From positions 434,001-498,000 of the forward strand of contig AGIG01000028.1 in assembly GCA_000227525.2 (NCBI GenBank): 64,000 bases of DNA, read 5' to 3'. This DNA is from a gamma proteobacterium HIMB30 (GTDB taxonomy: Bacteria; Pseudomonadota; Gammaproteobacteria; Pseudomonadales; Litorivicinaceae). Position numbers and translations under genes: made by a program. A model generated the notes under the pieces. The model was not told where the DNA came from. It saw only the letters and a list, made by a program, of their open reading frames with translations, and made no database searches. Below are positions 8,247 to 18,034 of the stretch, piece by piece (the first letter of the stretch is position 1; the number at the start of each line of letters is the position of its first letter).

Positions 8247-11200
8247 AGACAACGCTCCTCTAACGCCAACACACCATTCATCTCCATTGGTCTCCTCCAA
8301 ATACCCTGATTGGGTGCATCGACCCCGCGACAAAAAAGATAAATGACCTCACCCAAATGTTTTTCGGGATCGTAGTTTGCCAATCGGCTTTTCAGCCAGC
8401 GATGTAATGCGAGGGCGTAAATCGCAGCTTGAAACGGATAAAACGAATGTTCCATGGCGGATTCGATACGCTCGTCCGAGTACGCTTGGTCATTTGGTCC
8501 GAGATGGTTTGTTTTGTAGTCGATGAGATGGAATCTGCCATCTACCTCAAAGACCAGGTCAATAAATCCAATTAAATGACCATCGATGGATTGTTCGGCT
8601 ATTGACTCGACTGGTTTCCACCAGGAAAAGGCAGCACACGCGTTGATAAGATCGCGTAACTGTAATCCGCGCTTTAATGGAAGTTCAAACTGTGGCTCTG
8701 GTCTTTTTTTGTCCACGTTCAATGTCTCGAGCATCACATGTGGAAAGACTTTGGTTGAGAGGATCTGTTGGATCCAATCAATGACGGTGGGTATGTGAAT
8801 TGGATCGAGATGGACCGGCAAATTGGTCTTGATGAAGTGCACAAGTGCAGGCGTATCTCTCGTGTCATTCGCATGCCATTCGAGAACGGCATGAATAAAA
8901 TTACCGGTGTCCGTACCTCCTGGAACCCTATGCCATTTCTCGTTGAAGTCGGTCTCTACAAGAGCATGCTCTTCATCCGCGGCTTTGGAAATGATCTCAT
9001 GGGTACCACCATGTTTAATCAAACCTGAGAAACTCCTGAAAAACCATGATGGATGGTGCGGTTGATTCAAATATGCTGTGGCCGCTAGCGGGATGGTGAT
9101 GGGTTGAATCACTTGATCGACCGAGGAAATTTCAATCACTTGGTGATCGGTCCCGAGGTCTGTCAAGTCGCGATCATCAAGCAGACGATGTAGCGTACTG
9201 CCCGCGTTTGGAATCCCCAAAAATACGGCATGCTCTGCGCGAGTCAGAGCCACATAGAGTAGGCGGTTGAGATCTTCTTCCTGATCACGACGTGCGGGTT
9301 CAAAGGCTGTCTCTGTGAGATCGATGATCGATCCATTGGCGTTACAGTAGTCGAGCCCCCACGCGTTTTTGGGAAGTGCTTTTGCCGTGATTTCATCGGC
9401 CAAAATGACCACGCGATATTCGAGGCCCTTTGCTCCATGGATGGTGTTGATCGTCACAGCACCTGATTCGATCGGTGGTCGTTGGCTGGTTCGATCATCG
9501 GCATCGTTGCTGGCGGTTGTTTGTTGCGACCACCATATCGCTGCTTCAAGGGGTGATAAGCCTTTTGCGTCTTCGCCAAAAATTTCGAGACAGTGAGTCA
9601 ATATGTTCCAGTCTTCGAGTCCATTCAGATTGTGTGGAATACGCTGAGCGGTCAGACAGACCTCAAATAAACGCGTGATAGCAGCCGCTGGCCCATCGGA
9701 TTTCCAAAGATCTCGTGCATTGAAAAGTTCGGTTTGCAATTCAATAAAGCGCGATTGTTCGCTCAGTTGTCCCGGTGCGTTGAGATCGAAACCCATCAGG
9801 GTTGTTGAAGCAGCAGACGCGATGATCGAGAGATCATCTGGATTCGCAATCGCCTCAAGAATCAACACCATTTCTCTGGCGATCCGCCGACTGAAAATAC
9901 TGGCTTTGTTCTGATAGTGAAAGGTAAGACCCATTCGGTTGCCGGCTTTTTTGATCTTCTGTGCCGTGGTGCGACTCTGAACTAAGACACACAGATCTTT
10001 TTCACTGATCGGTTGTGCGGCGATCCGGCACGAGCCCTCTTGTCCGCCTGCCAAAAGTGATCGAGTCAGCAAGACGATGGATTCAGGTGTTAACGAGTCG
10101 ACCCAGTGAAACCCAGCGGTTGCTTGATGCTTGACCGTTAAAGGCGCGATATCGTGGGGGCGACCGGCTTTTAGCAGTTGATATTGTAGCTGCTTGCCGA
10201 CAGGACAGTTGCGATCGAATAGCGCATTGAGCCCATCAACAACCGTCTGCGCAGACCGATAAACGGTATCCAGATACCAGAGACTGTGCTCGGGAAGGGT
10301 TGTTCGGATTTGATGGTAGAACGCGGTGTCAGCTCCACGGAATCGGTAGATTGCTTGTTTGGGATCGCCGACCATGACCATTAAACGTTCTGACTCATCT
10401 GGGTATAAATGATCAAGCATGTCCCATTGATGGCGATCGGTATCTTGGAATTCGTCGACCAAGATAAGCGTATGTTTGGGTCTCTCATTGTCGAGCTGTT
10501 TTGCGGCTTCAGCCGCATCACGAATCACCTGATCATTGTCTGTGATTCCGAGTTCATTCAGTCGGCGCCGAAAAAGATGTCGTAACAGATGGAGACAGTA
10601 CGCGCGAAACTCGATTTCGATGGTTGAAGGTTTGACCAGTTTGACCCACTGATCGAATGCTGTGCCTTTGAACTTGTCTTCTCTCTCTCGAAAGTACGTG
10701 ATCGTTTTTTCCGGAATTTCCTGACGAGTCGTCGCTTTTTCGATCGCGGCACAGTGTGTTTTGAGCGATTTGAGGGTCATCCCTTTCAAGGCAAAGAGTG
10801 ACTCAATATCTGAGAACACAGCATCCTTTCGATCAGTGAATTCAGACACAATTCCACTGAGATCTGGGCAGATCGTTGTGGAGGGGTTGATGTGATCGAT
10901 TGGTTTCCATGCAAGCTCGGCACGGCCCACGAATGCTTTCAGGCCACCAGTGAGTGAGCTCACAATTTGCGCGCCATGTTCGGTGACAAGTTGTCGGTAA
11001 CAATCGATCGCAACTTCTTGACGAATGCTTGCGACTTCAGTTTCCACTGGAAAGCTCGGCACCCCAACGCTCGGTCCAAAGTCATTGATCAAACGCATTG
11101 CAAAGCCATGGATGGTTTGTATTTCGATGGTATCGATTCGTCGAAGTGCGCGGCTGAGCCGCTCGATACCGACGTCTTCTGACAGCTCGGGATAACTGGT

Positions 11201-11449
11201 TATTAATTCCGATTGCCGGTGGCCGAGTTGATTGATCTCTTCGATCAGCCGTTCCCGGACGCGTGCTCTCAGTTCTCGAGTTGATGCCCGAGTAAACGTC
11301 ACTAGCAGACAATCCTCAGGTTGACGACCCTCGATCGCTAGAGCACGCATCATGAGTGACATCAGCGCATAAGTCTTTCCAGTTCCCGCACTTGCTTCGA
11401 TTAAATGTCGCCCAGATTGCGGGAGGAGTTCCGGCTTAAAGCGTTTCAC
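8234..11449 (-). CDS. recB: Exodeoxyribonuclease V subunit beta, RecB
   Basis: A 1071-aa helicase-nuclease that resects double-strand breaks and loads RecA at Chi; E. coli RecB is 1180 aa. N-terminal motif I is EASAGTGKTYAL, followed by TFTRAST, LVDEFQDTD, VGDPKQAIYRFRGAD, TIHGAKGLEY and YVALTRAEH. The C-terminal nuclease domain appears active, with GFIDLVFEVDG followed by LIDYKTNHLG carrying the metal-binding aspartates and lysine. The start is GTG, overlapping the end of recC by 14 nt. No signs of decay are visible, so this should be a working nuclease rather than an AddAB-like or dead form. Confidence 0.95.
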   Translation of the reverse strand: MKRFKPELLPQSGRHLIEASAGTGKTYALMSLMMRALAIEGRQPEDCLLVTFTRASTRELRARVRERLIEEINQLGHRQSELITSYPELSEDVGIERLSRALRRIDTIEIQTIHGFAMRLINDFGPSVGVPSFPVETEVASIRQEVAIDCYRQLVTEHGAQIVSSLTGGLKAFVGRAELAWKPIDHINPSTTICPDLSGIVSEFTDRKDAVFSDIESLFALKGMTLKSLKTHCAAIEKATTRQEIPEKTITYFREREDKFKGTAFDQWVKLVKPSTIEIEFRAYCLHLLRHLFRRRLNELGITDNDQVIRDAAEAAKQLDNERPKHTLILVDEFQDTDRHQWDMLDHLYPDESERLMVMVGDPKQAIYRFRGADTAFYHQIRTTLPEHSLWYLDTVYRSAQTVVDGLNALFDRNCPVGKQLQYQLLKAGRPHDIAPLTVKHQATAGFHWVDSLTPESIVLLTRSLLAGGQEGSCRIAAQPISEKDLCVLVQSRTTAQKIKKAGNRMGLTFHYQNKASIFSRRIAREMVLILEAIANPDDLSIIASAASTTLMGFDLNAPGQLSEQSRFIELQTELFNARDLWKSDGPAAAITRLFEVCLTAQRIPHNLNGLEDWNILTHCLEIFGEDAKGLSPLEAAIWWSQQTTASNDADDRTSQRPPIESGAVTINTIHGAKGLEYRVVILADEITAKALPKNAWGLDYCNANGSIIDLTETAFEPARRDQEEDLNRLLYVALTRAEHAVFLGIPNAGSTLHRLLDDRDLTDLGTDHQVIEISSVDQVIQPITIPLAATAYLNQPHHPSWFFRSFSGLIKHGGTHEIISKAADEEHALVETDFNEKWHRVPGGTDTGNFIHAVLEWHANDTRDTPALVHFIKTNLPVHLDPIHIPTVIDWIQQILSTKVFPHVMLETLNVDKKRPEPQFELPLKRGLQLRDLINACAAFSWWKPVESIAEQSIDGHLIGFIDLVFEVDGRFHLIDYKTNHLGPNDQAYSDERIESAMEHSFYPFQAAIYALALHRWLKSRLANYDPEKHLGEVIYLFCRGVDAPNQGIWRRPMEMNGVLALEERCLCIL

Positions 11450-14270
11450 AAGGTTTTCCCAAATAATGAAGAAGCGGCTGGACTAAGCGGTGACAAAGAT
11501 CCGAGTGTTTCTCTGAGATGTGTGGATCATTTTGAAATAGACGCTGGTATTCGGGTTGATGCGCAAGTGTCCTGTGATTCCAGTCAATCCGAGGATTTGC
11601 GGTGCCATCTTTGGCCAGTGTTTTCGCTGTTGCTAGCGCGAGTGGTGCAATGAGCGCGCACGGAGCGTGTCGGTCGCAAATGGCTTCCAACCAATCATTA
11701 AGCAACGTTTTTGCTTCATCGGTCGGAATCGGACCGAATGGTGTCACACGATGATCAAAAGTCACCAGCTGAAAAATCTGCTCTGTTGGTTCAATTGCAT
11801 AAAGTATCAAGCCTTCAAGCAGAGCGCGGAGGCCTCTGACACCGTCAAGCGAGGACTTGATCACAATTCGGGGCGCTGTGATCGTGCTGATCCCATCAAT
11901 CTGTACTGTAAATTGACCAAGTCTTAATTCCGATGGTTCCACTACTTGGGCTTGTGTCGCGAGCGCGTCAAAAACCACTGAAGGGGCGTAATGTTGCAAT
12001 GCTTCGTAAACATCGATGTCATCGGGGAGTTCCGCGTCATACATGAGACAGTCAACAAGAGAGTCCGCCGTTAATTGTCGTTCGGCGACGCGCTGCCGCA
12101 TTTTAAACGCGCTAAGCGTATCGATAGCCAATGGCTCAACGTTAAGTTCCGGGAACTCAGGAGCACGAATACGAGCCCCTTTTTGCTTTAGAAATGCGAC
12201 AGCCGGCTCTGCAGCGGCATCAAGAAACTCTTGCACGGTCCAGTGGGTCTGAATCGCTTGCTCCACCGTCGTTGCCTCAGGATCGCGCGTTGGACGCCCA
12301 TCAAGATTGATTCCTGAGGGTAGTTCAACAATTGGAGACGCGTTATCAGGATCCCTAAAGCAATCAATCAACGAGACCACACCTGGACCGGGGAGTTCTA
12401 TGGTCTGGTGGATGGGGTGCTTTCCGATCCAGCTAATCCACAACTGATCGCTCGTATTCAACACGATATCGGCAAGTACTTGGCGTTCTTTTTCAGATTC
12501 GATTAAATCGCCAGGACGAGGGTTTTTTGCAATGAAATCCCAGGGGTGTTCATTGGATTCTTGGGGGAACGTGTCATGGTTTGCACCGAGTATCGCGACC
12601 ACTTGATTTGGAATACTACGAATGGTTTGCGGCGCGGTGACCGATAGTTGGTCATTGAGTGCAAGCGGTCGAGACAGCCCGGTTTGTTGGTTTAACTGAA
12701 CCCACTGAAAGACCGTGTTTAGATTGACATGAGCTTCTGCAAATTGGGTGGTGAGTCGGTTGAGATTCAAACTTGAAATGTGACCCAGAGTCAGCCGGTT
12801 GACTGCCTCGTCAATCCGTTGGATTGCAGTATGAAGCGGCATCATATCGGGTGCAGACAATAAATGTTCGATGGCAGAGAGGACTCCCATGAGTCGATCA
12901 AGCCCATCAGTTTGCTCCATCGATTCGGTTGGTGTGCTATCAGTTTTAAAGGCAGCCTCTGGATCAGTCATCAGTCCTCTCAAAAGCCGCTTTTTGGCCG
13001 CTTTCAAGGTGTGTCGATAGCCTGATACCCCACGTCGCGCACCTGATTGGACAATCCAACGTTGGATATGTCTCAATTTCTGGTCACTGATATCAAGTGT
13101 CTCGCGGACTCTGATATTTGATAGGAATCGGTACACTGAACCGGCTTTAAAGCCTGAGCGACACACCTCGGCTAACAGATTGATTGCGACCACTTCGATT
13201 GGCTGAATGATCAAGGGATCGGCAGTGGTTGGAAGCCGCTGTAACAGATCAGATGAATGAAATATCCGTTGTACGATCGGTCCATACAATGCCGGATTTG
13301 GTGTCACGATCTGCACTTGTTTGAGATTTCTGGCTGGATCAACGTTCAACCAATCGATCAGCCATTGCTTCAATTCCATCACTTCTTGGGTTGGACTCGT
13401 TGCACTGATCAGCGAGACGGACTGATCGAGCTTGATGGATGCCTTTCGGTTGTCAAAGATCTGCGCCTTGAGTTCGGACAGTGCACTTTTCGGTTCGAGT
13501 GGGGTATAGCCCTCGATTGGTTCATCGTCGCCGAGCATCGACAAGACTTTGGCTTTTTCACGACACAGGTCTGCAAGAATGGGGTGAGTTTCCGGTAGCT
13601 CGAGCGCGCCCTGTGTAAACCAGGGCTCTGGGGACGGAGATTGTATGCAAACAAACAATGGTGCGTTGTTTGACCATTGTTTCAGGGCGTTCAGTGTGAG
13701 CATCGATAGACGATCTGGATTAAAAAGAATGATGCGTGCGATCGAATCGAGACTTTCTGAATTCGGTTCTTTGAGAGCATTCATGAGTTTTCGATGTGGG
13801 GCAGTCGGCAGCAGTGGCTCGATGTCTCGCCAGAGAGCGATTTGCCAGCCGGAAGACTGTTGTATTGACGATGAGGCTTTTTCAGGATTGGTCAGCCAGT
13901 CAGGTCGCTCAGCCAGATAGTTCTGAAATATCTCGAATAAGCAACCGACTTGTTGTAGATACTCAGGTTGAGCCAGGTCAGGATATTTCTGCTGCCAAAT
14001 TGTTGCGATAGCCCAGTACAAATCAGACTGAAATTGTTGATCTGGATGCACGTCTGAAATCCACCAAATGAACTCACTGAAAGTCGTGACTTTGGTGTTG
14101 GCTAAACTTCCTAAACGATCGGTCAGCTCAATTTGTAGCCAGCGACCGGTATCGTGATTGGGCACGATTAACCAATCTGGAGCGAGCGGAGATCGAAAAC
14201 TCTCAGCTGAGAGAACCCCTGCGGCTGTATCGACAAGGGTATTGAGATCGTTGGAAAAGATACTCTGCAT
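11436..14270 (-). CDS. recC: Exodeoxyribonuclease V subunit gamma, RecC
   Basis: A 944-aa protein that splits the duplex and reads Chi within RecBCD; E. coli RecC is 1122 aa, so this one is about 180 aa shorter. It opens with the family pattern of a UvrD-like fold lacking helicase motifs: FSNDLNTLV, LIVPNHDTGRWLQ, LANTKVTTFSEFIWW, and later LGANHDTFPQ and HPWDFIAKNPRPGD. Identification rests on these segments and on being first in an operon with recB and recD. The ATG start leaves an 80-nt gap to the divergent DAHP synthase gene, which must hold both promoters. Confidence 0.92.
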   Translation of the reverse strand: MQSIFSNDLNTLVDTAAGVLSAESFRSPLAPDWLIVPNHDTGRWLQIELTDRLGSLANTKVTTFSEFIWWISDVHPDQQFQSDLYWAIATIWQQKYPDLAQPEYLQQVGCLFEIFQNYLAERPDWLTNPEKASSSIQQSSGWQIALWRDIEPLLPTAPHRKLMNALKEPNSESLDSIARIILFNPDRLSMLTLNALKQWSNNAPLFVCIQSPSPEPWFTQGALELPETHPILADLCREKAKVLSMLGDDEPIEGYTPLEPKSALSELKAQIFDNRKASIKLDQSVSLISATSPTQEVMELKQWLIDWLNVDPARNLKQVQIVTPNPALYGPIVQRIFHSSDLLQRLPTTADPLIIQPIEVVAINLLAEVCRSGFKAGSVYRFLSNIRVRETLDISDQKLRHIQRWIVQSGARRGVSGYRHTLKAAKKRLLRGLMTDPEAAFKTDSTPTESMEQTDGLDRLMGVLSAIEHLLSAPDMMPLHTAIQRIDEAVNRLTLGHISSLNLNRLTTQFAEAHVNLNTVFQWVQLNQQTGLSRPLALNDQLSVTAPQTIRSIPNQVVAILGANHDTFPQESNEHPWDFIAKNPRPGDLIESEKERQVLADIVLNTSDQLWISWIGKHPIHQTIELPGPGVVSLIDCFRDPDNASPIVELPSGINLDGRPTRDPEATTVEQAIQTHWTVQEFLDAAAEPAVAFLKQKGARIRAPEFPELNVEPLAIDTLSAFKMRQRVAERQLTADSLVDCLMYDAELPDDIDVYEALQHYAPSVVFDALATQAQVVEPSELRLGQFTVQIDGISTITAPRIVIKSSLDGVRGLRALLEGLILYAIEPTEQIFQLVTFDHRVTPFGPIPTDEAKTLLNDWLEAICDRHAPCALIAPLALATAKTLAKDGTANPRIDWNHRTLAHQPEYQRLFQNDPHISEKHSDLCHRLVQPLLHYLGKPCETL

Positions 14271-14350
14271 AATTGAATTTCCGCATGTTCGTGATCTTTA
14301 CGCAACCACTGATGACAGGTCACACTGTGCGCTCGTTTGGAGAATATATT

Positions 14351-15397
14351 GTGCAAAACCCATTAGTCGTTGATGACACTCGAATCGCGCAGATGAAACC
14401 ATTGATTACGCCGGCCATTTTGTTGGAAGAATTGCCGATGTCAGACGCAATGGTGGCATCCGTTGCTAAAGATCGTGCTGAAATTACAGAAATTATGCAT
14501 GGCCGTGATCCACGCTTAGTGGTGGTCGTTGGTCCATGTTCGATTCACGATCCTGACGCTGCCAAAGAATACGCAGCGCGACTGAAACCACTGATTGATC
14601 AGTATCGAGAGACTCTAAAAATTGTGATGCGAGTGTACTTTGAAAAACCGCGCACGATCGTCGGATGGAAAGGTTTGATTAATGATCCGCATTTAGATCA
14701 GACCTTCCAAGTGAATAAGGGTCTTCATAAAGCACGAAGCCTTTTGGCTTACTTAGTTGAGCAGGGAGTGCCGGTCGGCTGTGAGTTTTTAGACACCATC
14801 AGTCCTCAATTTATCGCGGATTTGGTCAGTTGGGGGGCGATTGGTGCGCGAACCACAGAAAGTCAGGTACACCGCGAGTTGGCGTCAGGACTGTCAATGC
14901 CTGTCGGCTTTAAGAATGGTACCGATGGTACCATCACAATTGCGACCGATGCGGTCCAAGCGGCGAGTCACTCCCACCATTTTCTATCAGTGACGAAGCA
15001 GGGGGTCGCCGCAATTTTCGGTACCACCGGTAATCCGGATTGCCATGTGATATTGCGTGGAGGGCAATCGGGACCGAACTATCAACGTGCTGATATCGAG
15101 ACAGTTCTCGATGCGCTTCGAGCAAAATCCTTACCGCCGTATTTGATGGTGGATTGCAGTCACGGCAATTCGTTGAAAGATCACACCAAGCAACGTTTGG
15201 TGGTTGAGAGCGTGATTGAACAGCGAAAAGCGTCTGATCACGGTATTTTCGGTGTGATGATTGAGAGCCATCTGGTTGCCGGTAATCAACCTTTGAAGCC
15301 AAATTTGTCAGAGCTCACCTACGGACAATCGGTCACGGATGCATGCATCGGTTGGGATGAGACCGAAACGCTCCTTTTTGATCTTGCGCAGGGTTAG
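14351..15397 (+). CDS. aroG: 3-deoxy-7-phosphoheptulonate (DAHP) synthase, class I
   Basis: It joins phosphoenolpyruvate and erythrose 4-phosphate in the first step of the shikimate pathway, 348 aa (E. coli AroG is 350). The start is GTG, giving MQNPLVVDDTRIAQMKPL, with GGAG 8 nt upstream; an earlier ATG would add 26 residues that do not resemble the family. Motifs seen: VVGPCSIHD, RVYFEKPRTIVGWKG, IGARTTESQVHRE, GFKNGTDG, DCSHGNS and MIESHLVAGNQ. Whether it is feedback-inhibited by tyrosine or phenylalanine cannot be told. It is transcribed alone, divergently from recC. Confidence 0.92.
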   Translation: MQNPLVVDDTRIAQMKPLITPAILLEELPMSDAMVASVAKDRAEITEIMHGRDPRLVVVVGPCSIHDPDAAKEYAARLKPLIDQYRETLKIVMRVYFEKPRTIVGWKGLINDPHLDQTFQVNKGLHKARSLLAYLVEQGVPVGCEFLDTISPQFIADLVSWGAIGARTTESQVHRELASGLSMPVGFKNGTDGTITIATDAVQAASHSHHFLSVTKQGVAAIFGTTGNPDCHVILRGGQSGPNYQRADIETVLDALRAKSLPPYLMVDCSHGNSLKDHTKQRLVVESVIEQRKASDHGIFGVMIESHLVAGNQPLKPNLSELTYGQSVTDACIGWDETETLLFDLAQG

Positions 15398-15436
15398 AAG
15401 CGCAGTATTTGCGACTTCTGCTTGCTAAATTACAGA

Positions 15437-15470
15437 TTGTAATGTTTTCGTAACATTCGGGGAGTACAAA
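15437..15470 (+). promoter_or_regulatory. PHO box and -10 region of pstS
   Basis: TTGTAAT-GTTT-TCGTAAC fits the PhoB direct repeat (two 7-mers separated by 4 nt, 11-nt period). Exactly 10 nt after it lies TACAAA, a 4-of-6 match to the -10 hexamer, the spacing expected when PhoB replaces the -35. The same layout recurs before ppk and phoB. The pstS ATG is about 72 nt downstream. Confidence 0.7.
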
Positions 15471-15542
15471 GCGTAGGTGTCGAAAACAAAAGCTGAAAAA
15501 GCTGTGTTTTGGCCTCGAGAAAAAATTTTGAAGGAGTTCTCC

Positions 15543-16571
15543 ATGTTTGTTCGTATTGCTACTTCTGCCGCTTTGGCAGTTGCGATGAGCACGACTGCTG
15601 TAGCACGTGATTACGTCAGCATCGCTGGTTCATCAACTGTTCTTCCATTTGCAACGATCGTTGCTGAGCGTCTAGGACGTACTTACAACCAAAAAACCCC
15701 GGTCGTTGAATCTGGCGGTTCGTCGGTTGGTAAGAAAGGTGTTTGTGACGGAATCGGAACAGAGTTCATCGATATCGGTAACGCATCGTCGCGTATGAAG
15801 ACGAAAGAGCTCGAATACTGTGAAAAGAACGGTGTGAAGCTGACTGAAATCAAAGTCGGTTATGACGGAATCGTTGTCGCTAACTCGAAAAGTGGTGAGC
15901 AACTCAAGATTTCTTTGCTGAATCTTGGCAAAGCGTTGACTGCTGAAGTTGCGATCGACGGTAAGATGGTAGCGAATCCATACAAGAAATGGTCAGATAT
16001 TGATTCGTCACTACCTAACACAGAAATCCGTGTGTATGGTCCGCCAACCACATCGGGTACACGCGCTTCGTATGCTGAAATCGTGAATGAAAAGGCCTAC
16101 TGTAAGAAGGATGCTGATGCGAAAGCGGCATTAAAGGCTGCTGGGAAAAAAGCAAAAACATGTCGTGCAATGCGCACAGACGGCGCCTATGTCGAAGCAG
16201 GCGAGCAGGATAACCTGATCGTTCAGAAGCTTCAGGAAGATCCAAAGGCCTACGGTATTTTCGGTTTCTCATACCTTGATCAGAACTCTGACACACTTCA
16301 GGGTGCTGAATTGTCAGGTGTCGTGCCAACATTCGAAGCAATCGGTGATGGTTCGTACAAAGCATCACGTGCGCTTTACTTCTACGTCAAGCATCAGCAC
16401 CTCGGTGTTGTTCCTGGTGTAGAGAAGTACATGGCCGAGTGGACAAAGCATTGGGGCGATGATGGTATTCTTGCTGACGCCGGGATGATCCCGCTTGGTG
16501 CTGAAGAAGCTGCAGAAATGAAAGCTCGTATGACAGATCTTCCAGTTCTCGTCGCTGCAGATCTCAAGTAA
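15543..16571 (+). CDS. pstS: Phosphate ABC transporter substrate-binding protein PstS
   Basis: A 342-aa periplasmic phosphate-binding protein. The start MFVRIATSAALAVAM has AAGGAG 6 nt upstream and gives a signal peptide ending near TAVA-RDYVS; an upstream in-frame ATG adds 22 charged residues and is unlikely. Binding-site segments are visible: AGSSTVLPF, ESGGSSVGKKG, IGNASSRM, YDGIVVANS and PPTTSGTRASY. It contains few of the lysine pairs of the short E. coli type and resembles the PtxB/SphX-like longer marine proteins. First gene of pstSCAB-phoU, preceded by a PHO box and followed by a strong hairpin that should lower read-through into pstC. Confidence 0.93.
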   Translation: MFVRIATSAALAVAMSTTAVARDYVSIAGSSTVLPFATIVAERLGRTYNQKTPVVESGGSSVGKKGVCDGIGTEFIDIGNASSRMKTKELEYCEKNGVKLTEIKVGYDGIVVANSKSGEQLKISLLNLGKALTAEVAIDGKMVANPYKKWSDIDSSLPNTEIRVYGPPTTSGTRASYAEIVNEKAYCKKDADAKAALKAAGKKAKTCRAMRTDGAYVEAGEQDNLIVQKLQEDPKAYGIFGFSYLDQNSDTLQGAELSGVVPTFEAIGDGSYKASRALYFYVKHQHLGVVPGVEKYMAEWTKHWGDDGILADAGMIPLGAEEAAEMKARMTDLPVLVAADLK

Positions 16572-16597
16572 TCATTTTCGCTAGTTGATTATCCGAT

Positions 16598-16627
16598 GAC
16601 CGAACGGGACAATCCGTTCGGTCTTTT
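16598..16627 (+). terminator. Terminator/attenuator between pstS and pstC
   Basis: GACCGAACGG pairs perfectly over 10 bp with CCGTTCGGTC around the 6-nt loop GACAAT, followed by TTTT. It stands 26 nt after the pstS stop and 21 nt before the pstC start, which explains how the binding protein can be made in excess over the membrane complex. Confidence 0.85.
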
Positions 16628-16648
16628 CATGTCTGAGGGAAAGTTCAC

Positions 16649-18034
16649 GTGTCTTTTACGAATTTGATGCTCACTGTGCTTGTAATTGGCGCCCTGTACT
16701 TCATAGCAGGTCAGCGAGCTGCGTTTGTATTCAGATCAAATGGCGCAGGAAAACTCCACTCATTGCCTCACTATCACGGGGTATGGGCTGCTATCACTTC
16801 GGTACTGCCAGCCCTGATCGTTTTATTGATCCTTTTGATTGGCAAAGATCTCTTATTCCAATTGATGGCCAGAGATTATTTTCCTGAAGAGATCTTGATG
16901 GGTGATACGGTCGACCGTGCGATTGCGTTGGCGAAGATCTCAAATGTAGTGAATGGGATCAATTTCGGCGAAGTTGAGCCCTGGGTTCAGTCTGCCGGTG
17001 ATGCTTGGATACGCTGGGAGGCCAACGCAATCATTGTCGCAAATTCGCTTGTCCTTGCGACCTCGTTGGTCGGTGGTCTATTGGGATATCGTCGTATCAA
17101 CCCCACTTTTCGTTCTCGGAACAATGTCGAGCGAGTCTTGACCTGGATGTTGATTGGAAGCTCACTTGTCGCAATCGTGACAACGATCGGCATCGTGTTA
17201 TCGGTTCTTTTCGAATCAATCAGATTTTTTAAGTTAATTCCTCCTCAGGATTTTTTATTTGGGTTGGAATGGAATCCTCAGTTTGAGGGTGCAGAGCGCG
17301 CCGGGTCAGGAGGTGGCACTGCGACTTACGGAATGATTCCGATGTTCGTCGGAACATTCTTAATTTCAGTAATTGCGCTCACAGTTGCGGTACCGATTGG
17401 TTTGTTTAGCGCAATTTATCTGGCTGAGTATGCCACACCGCGTATTCGCGGTATCGTCAAGCCACTGTTGGAAATTTTGGCGGGAGTGCCAACCGTCGTT
17501 TATGGATTTTTCGCCGCATTAACAGTTGCACCTGTGGTGAAATCTATTGGTGAATCGATCGGCTTGGAAGTTGCTTCTGAGTCTGCACTGGCGGCCGGTT
17601 TGGTCATGGGAGTCATGATCATCCCGTTTATTTCATCGCTGTCAGATGATGTCATTAACGCAGTTCCTCAATCTTTGCGTGACGCTGCCTATGGGCTTGG
17701 TTCAACGAGGAGCGAAGCTGTACGGCAGGTTGTTCTACCAGCCGCACTCCCCGGTATTGTTGCAGCGGTCATTTTGGCTGTATCGCGAGCGGTAGGGGAA
17801 ACAATGATTGTTGTGATGGCCGCAGGTTTGGCAGCTAATCTATCCTTTAACCCGCTGGATGCTGTGACAACGGTAACCTCTCAAATTGTGACAATTCTCG
17901 TGGGAGATCAGGAGTTTGAGTCAGCTAAAACGCTGTCAGCGTTTGCACTGGCATTGATGCTAATCATCACAACACTGGCTCTGAATTATTTCGCACTACA
18001 AATCGTTAAAAAGTATCGAGAGCAGTATGACTGA
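16649..18034 (+). CDS. pstC: Phosphate ABC transporter permease PstC (N-terminally extended)
   Basis: A 461-aa inner membrane permease; E. coli PstC is 319 aa. The extra N-terminal part has a first membrane segment (LMLTVLVIGALYFIAG), a second (ITSVLPALIVLLILLIG), a roughly 60-aa loop and a third (SLVLATSLVGGLLG) before the standard permease core. The core carries EYATPRIRGIVKPLLE, GVPTVVYGFFA and the ABC-contacting EAA loop SLRDAAYGLGSTRSEA. The start is GTG with GAGGGA 8 nt upstream. It overlaps pstA by 8 nt. Such long PstC forms are known in other gammaproteobacteria including pseudomonads; the function of the extension is not known. Confidence 0.92.
   Translation: MSFTNLMLTVLVIGALYFIAGQRAAFVFRSNGAGKLHSLPHYHGVWAAITSVLPALIVLLILLIGKDLLFQLMARDYFPEEILMGDTVDRAIALAKISNVVNGINFGEVEPWVQSAGDAWIRWEANAIIVANSLVLATSLVGGLLGYRRINPTFRSRNNVERVLTWMLIGSSLVAIVTTIGIVLSVLFESIRFFKLIPPQDFLFGLEWNPQFEGAERAGSGGGTATYGMIPMFVGTFLISVIALTVAVPIGLFSAIYLAEYATPRIRGIVKPLLEILAGVPTVVYGFFAALTVAPVVKSIGESIGLEVASESALAAGLVMGVMIIPFISSLSDDVINAVPQSLRDAAYGLGSTRSEAVRQVVLPAALPGIVAAVILAVSRAVGETMIVVMAAGLAANLSFNPLDAVTTVTSQIVTILVGDQEFESAKTLSAFALALMLIITTLALNYFALQIVKKYREQYD

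Noticed and set aside
15396-15419. Imperfect hairpin after the DAHP synthase gene
   Set aside because: The stem contains a bulge and no T-tract follows, so it does not qualify as an intrinsic terminator.
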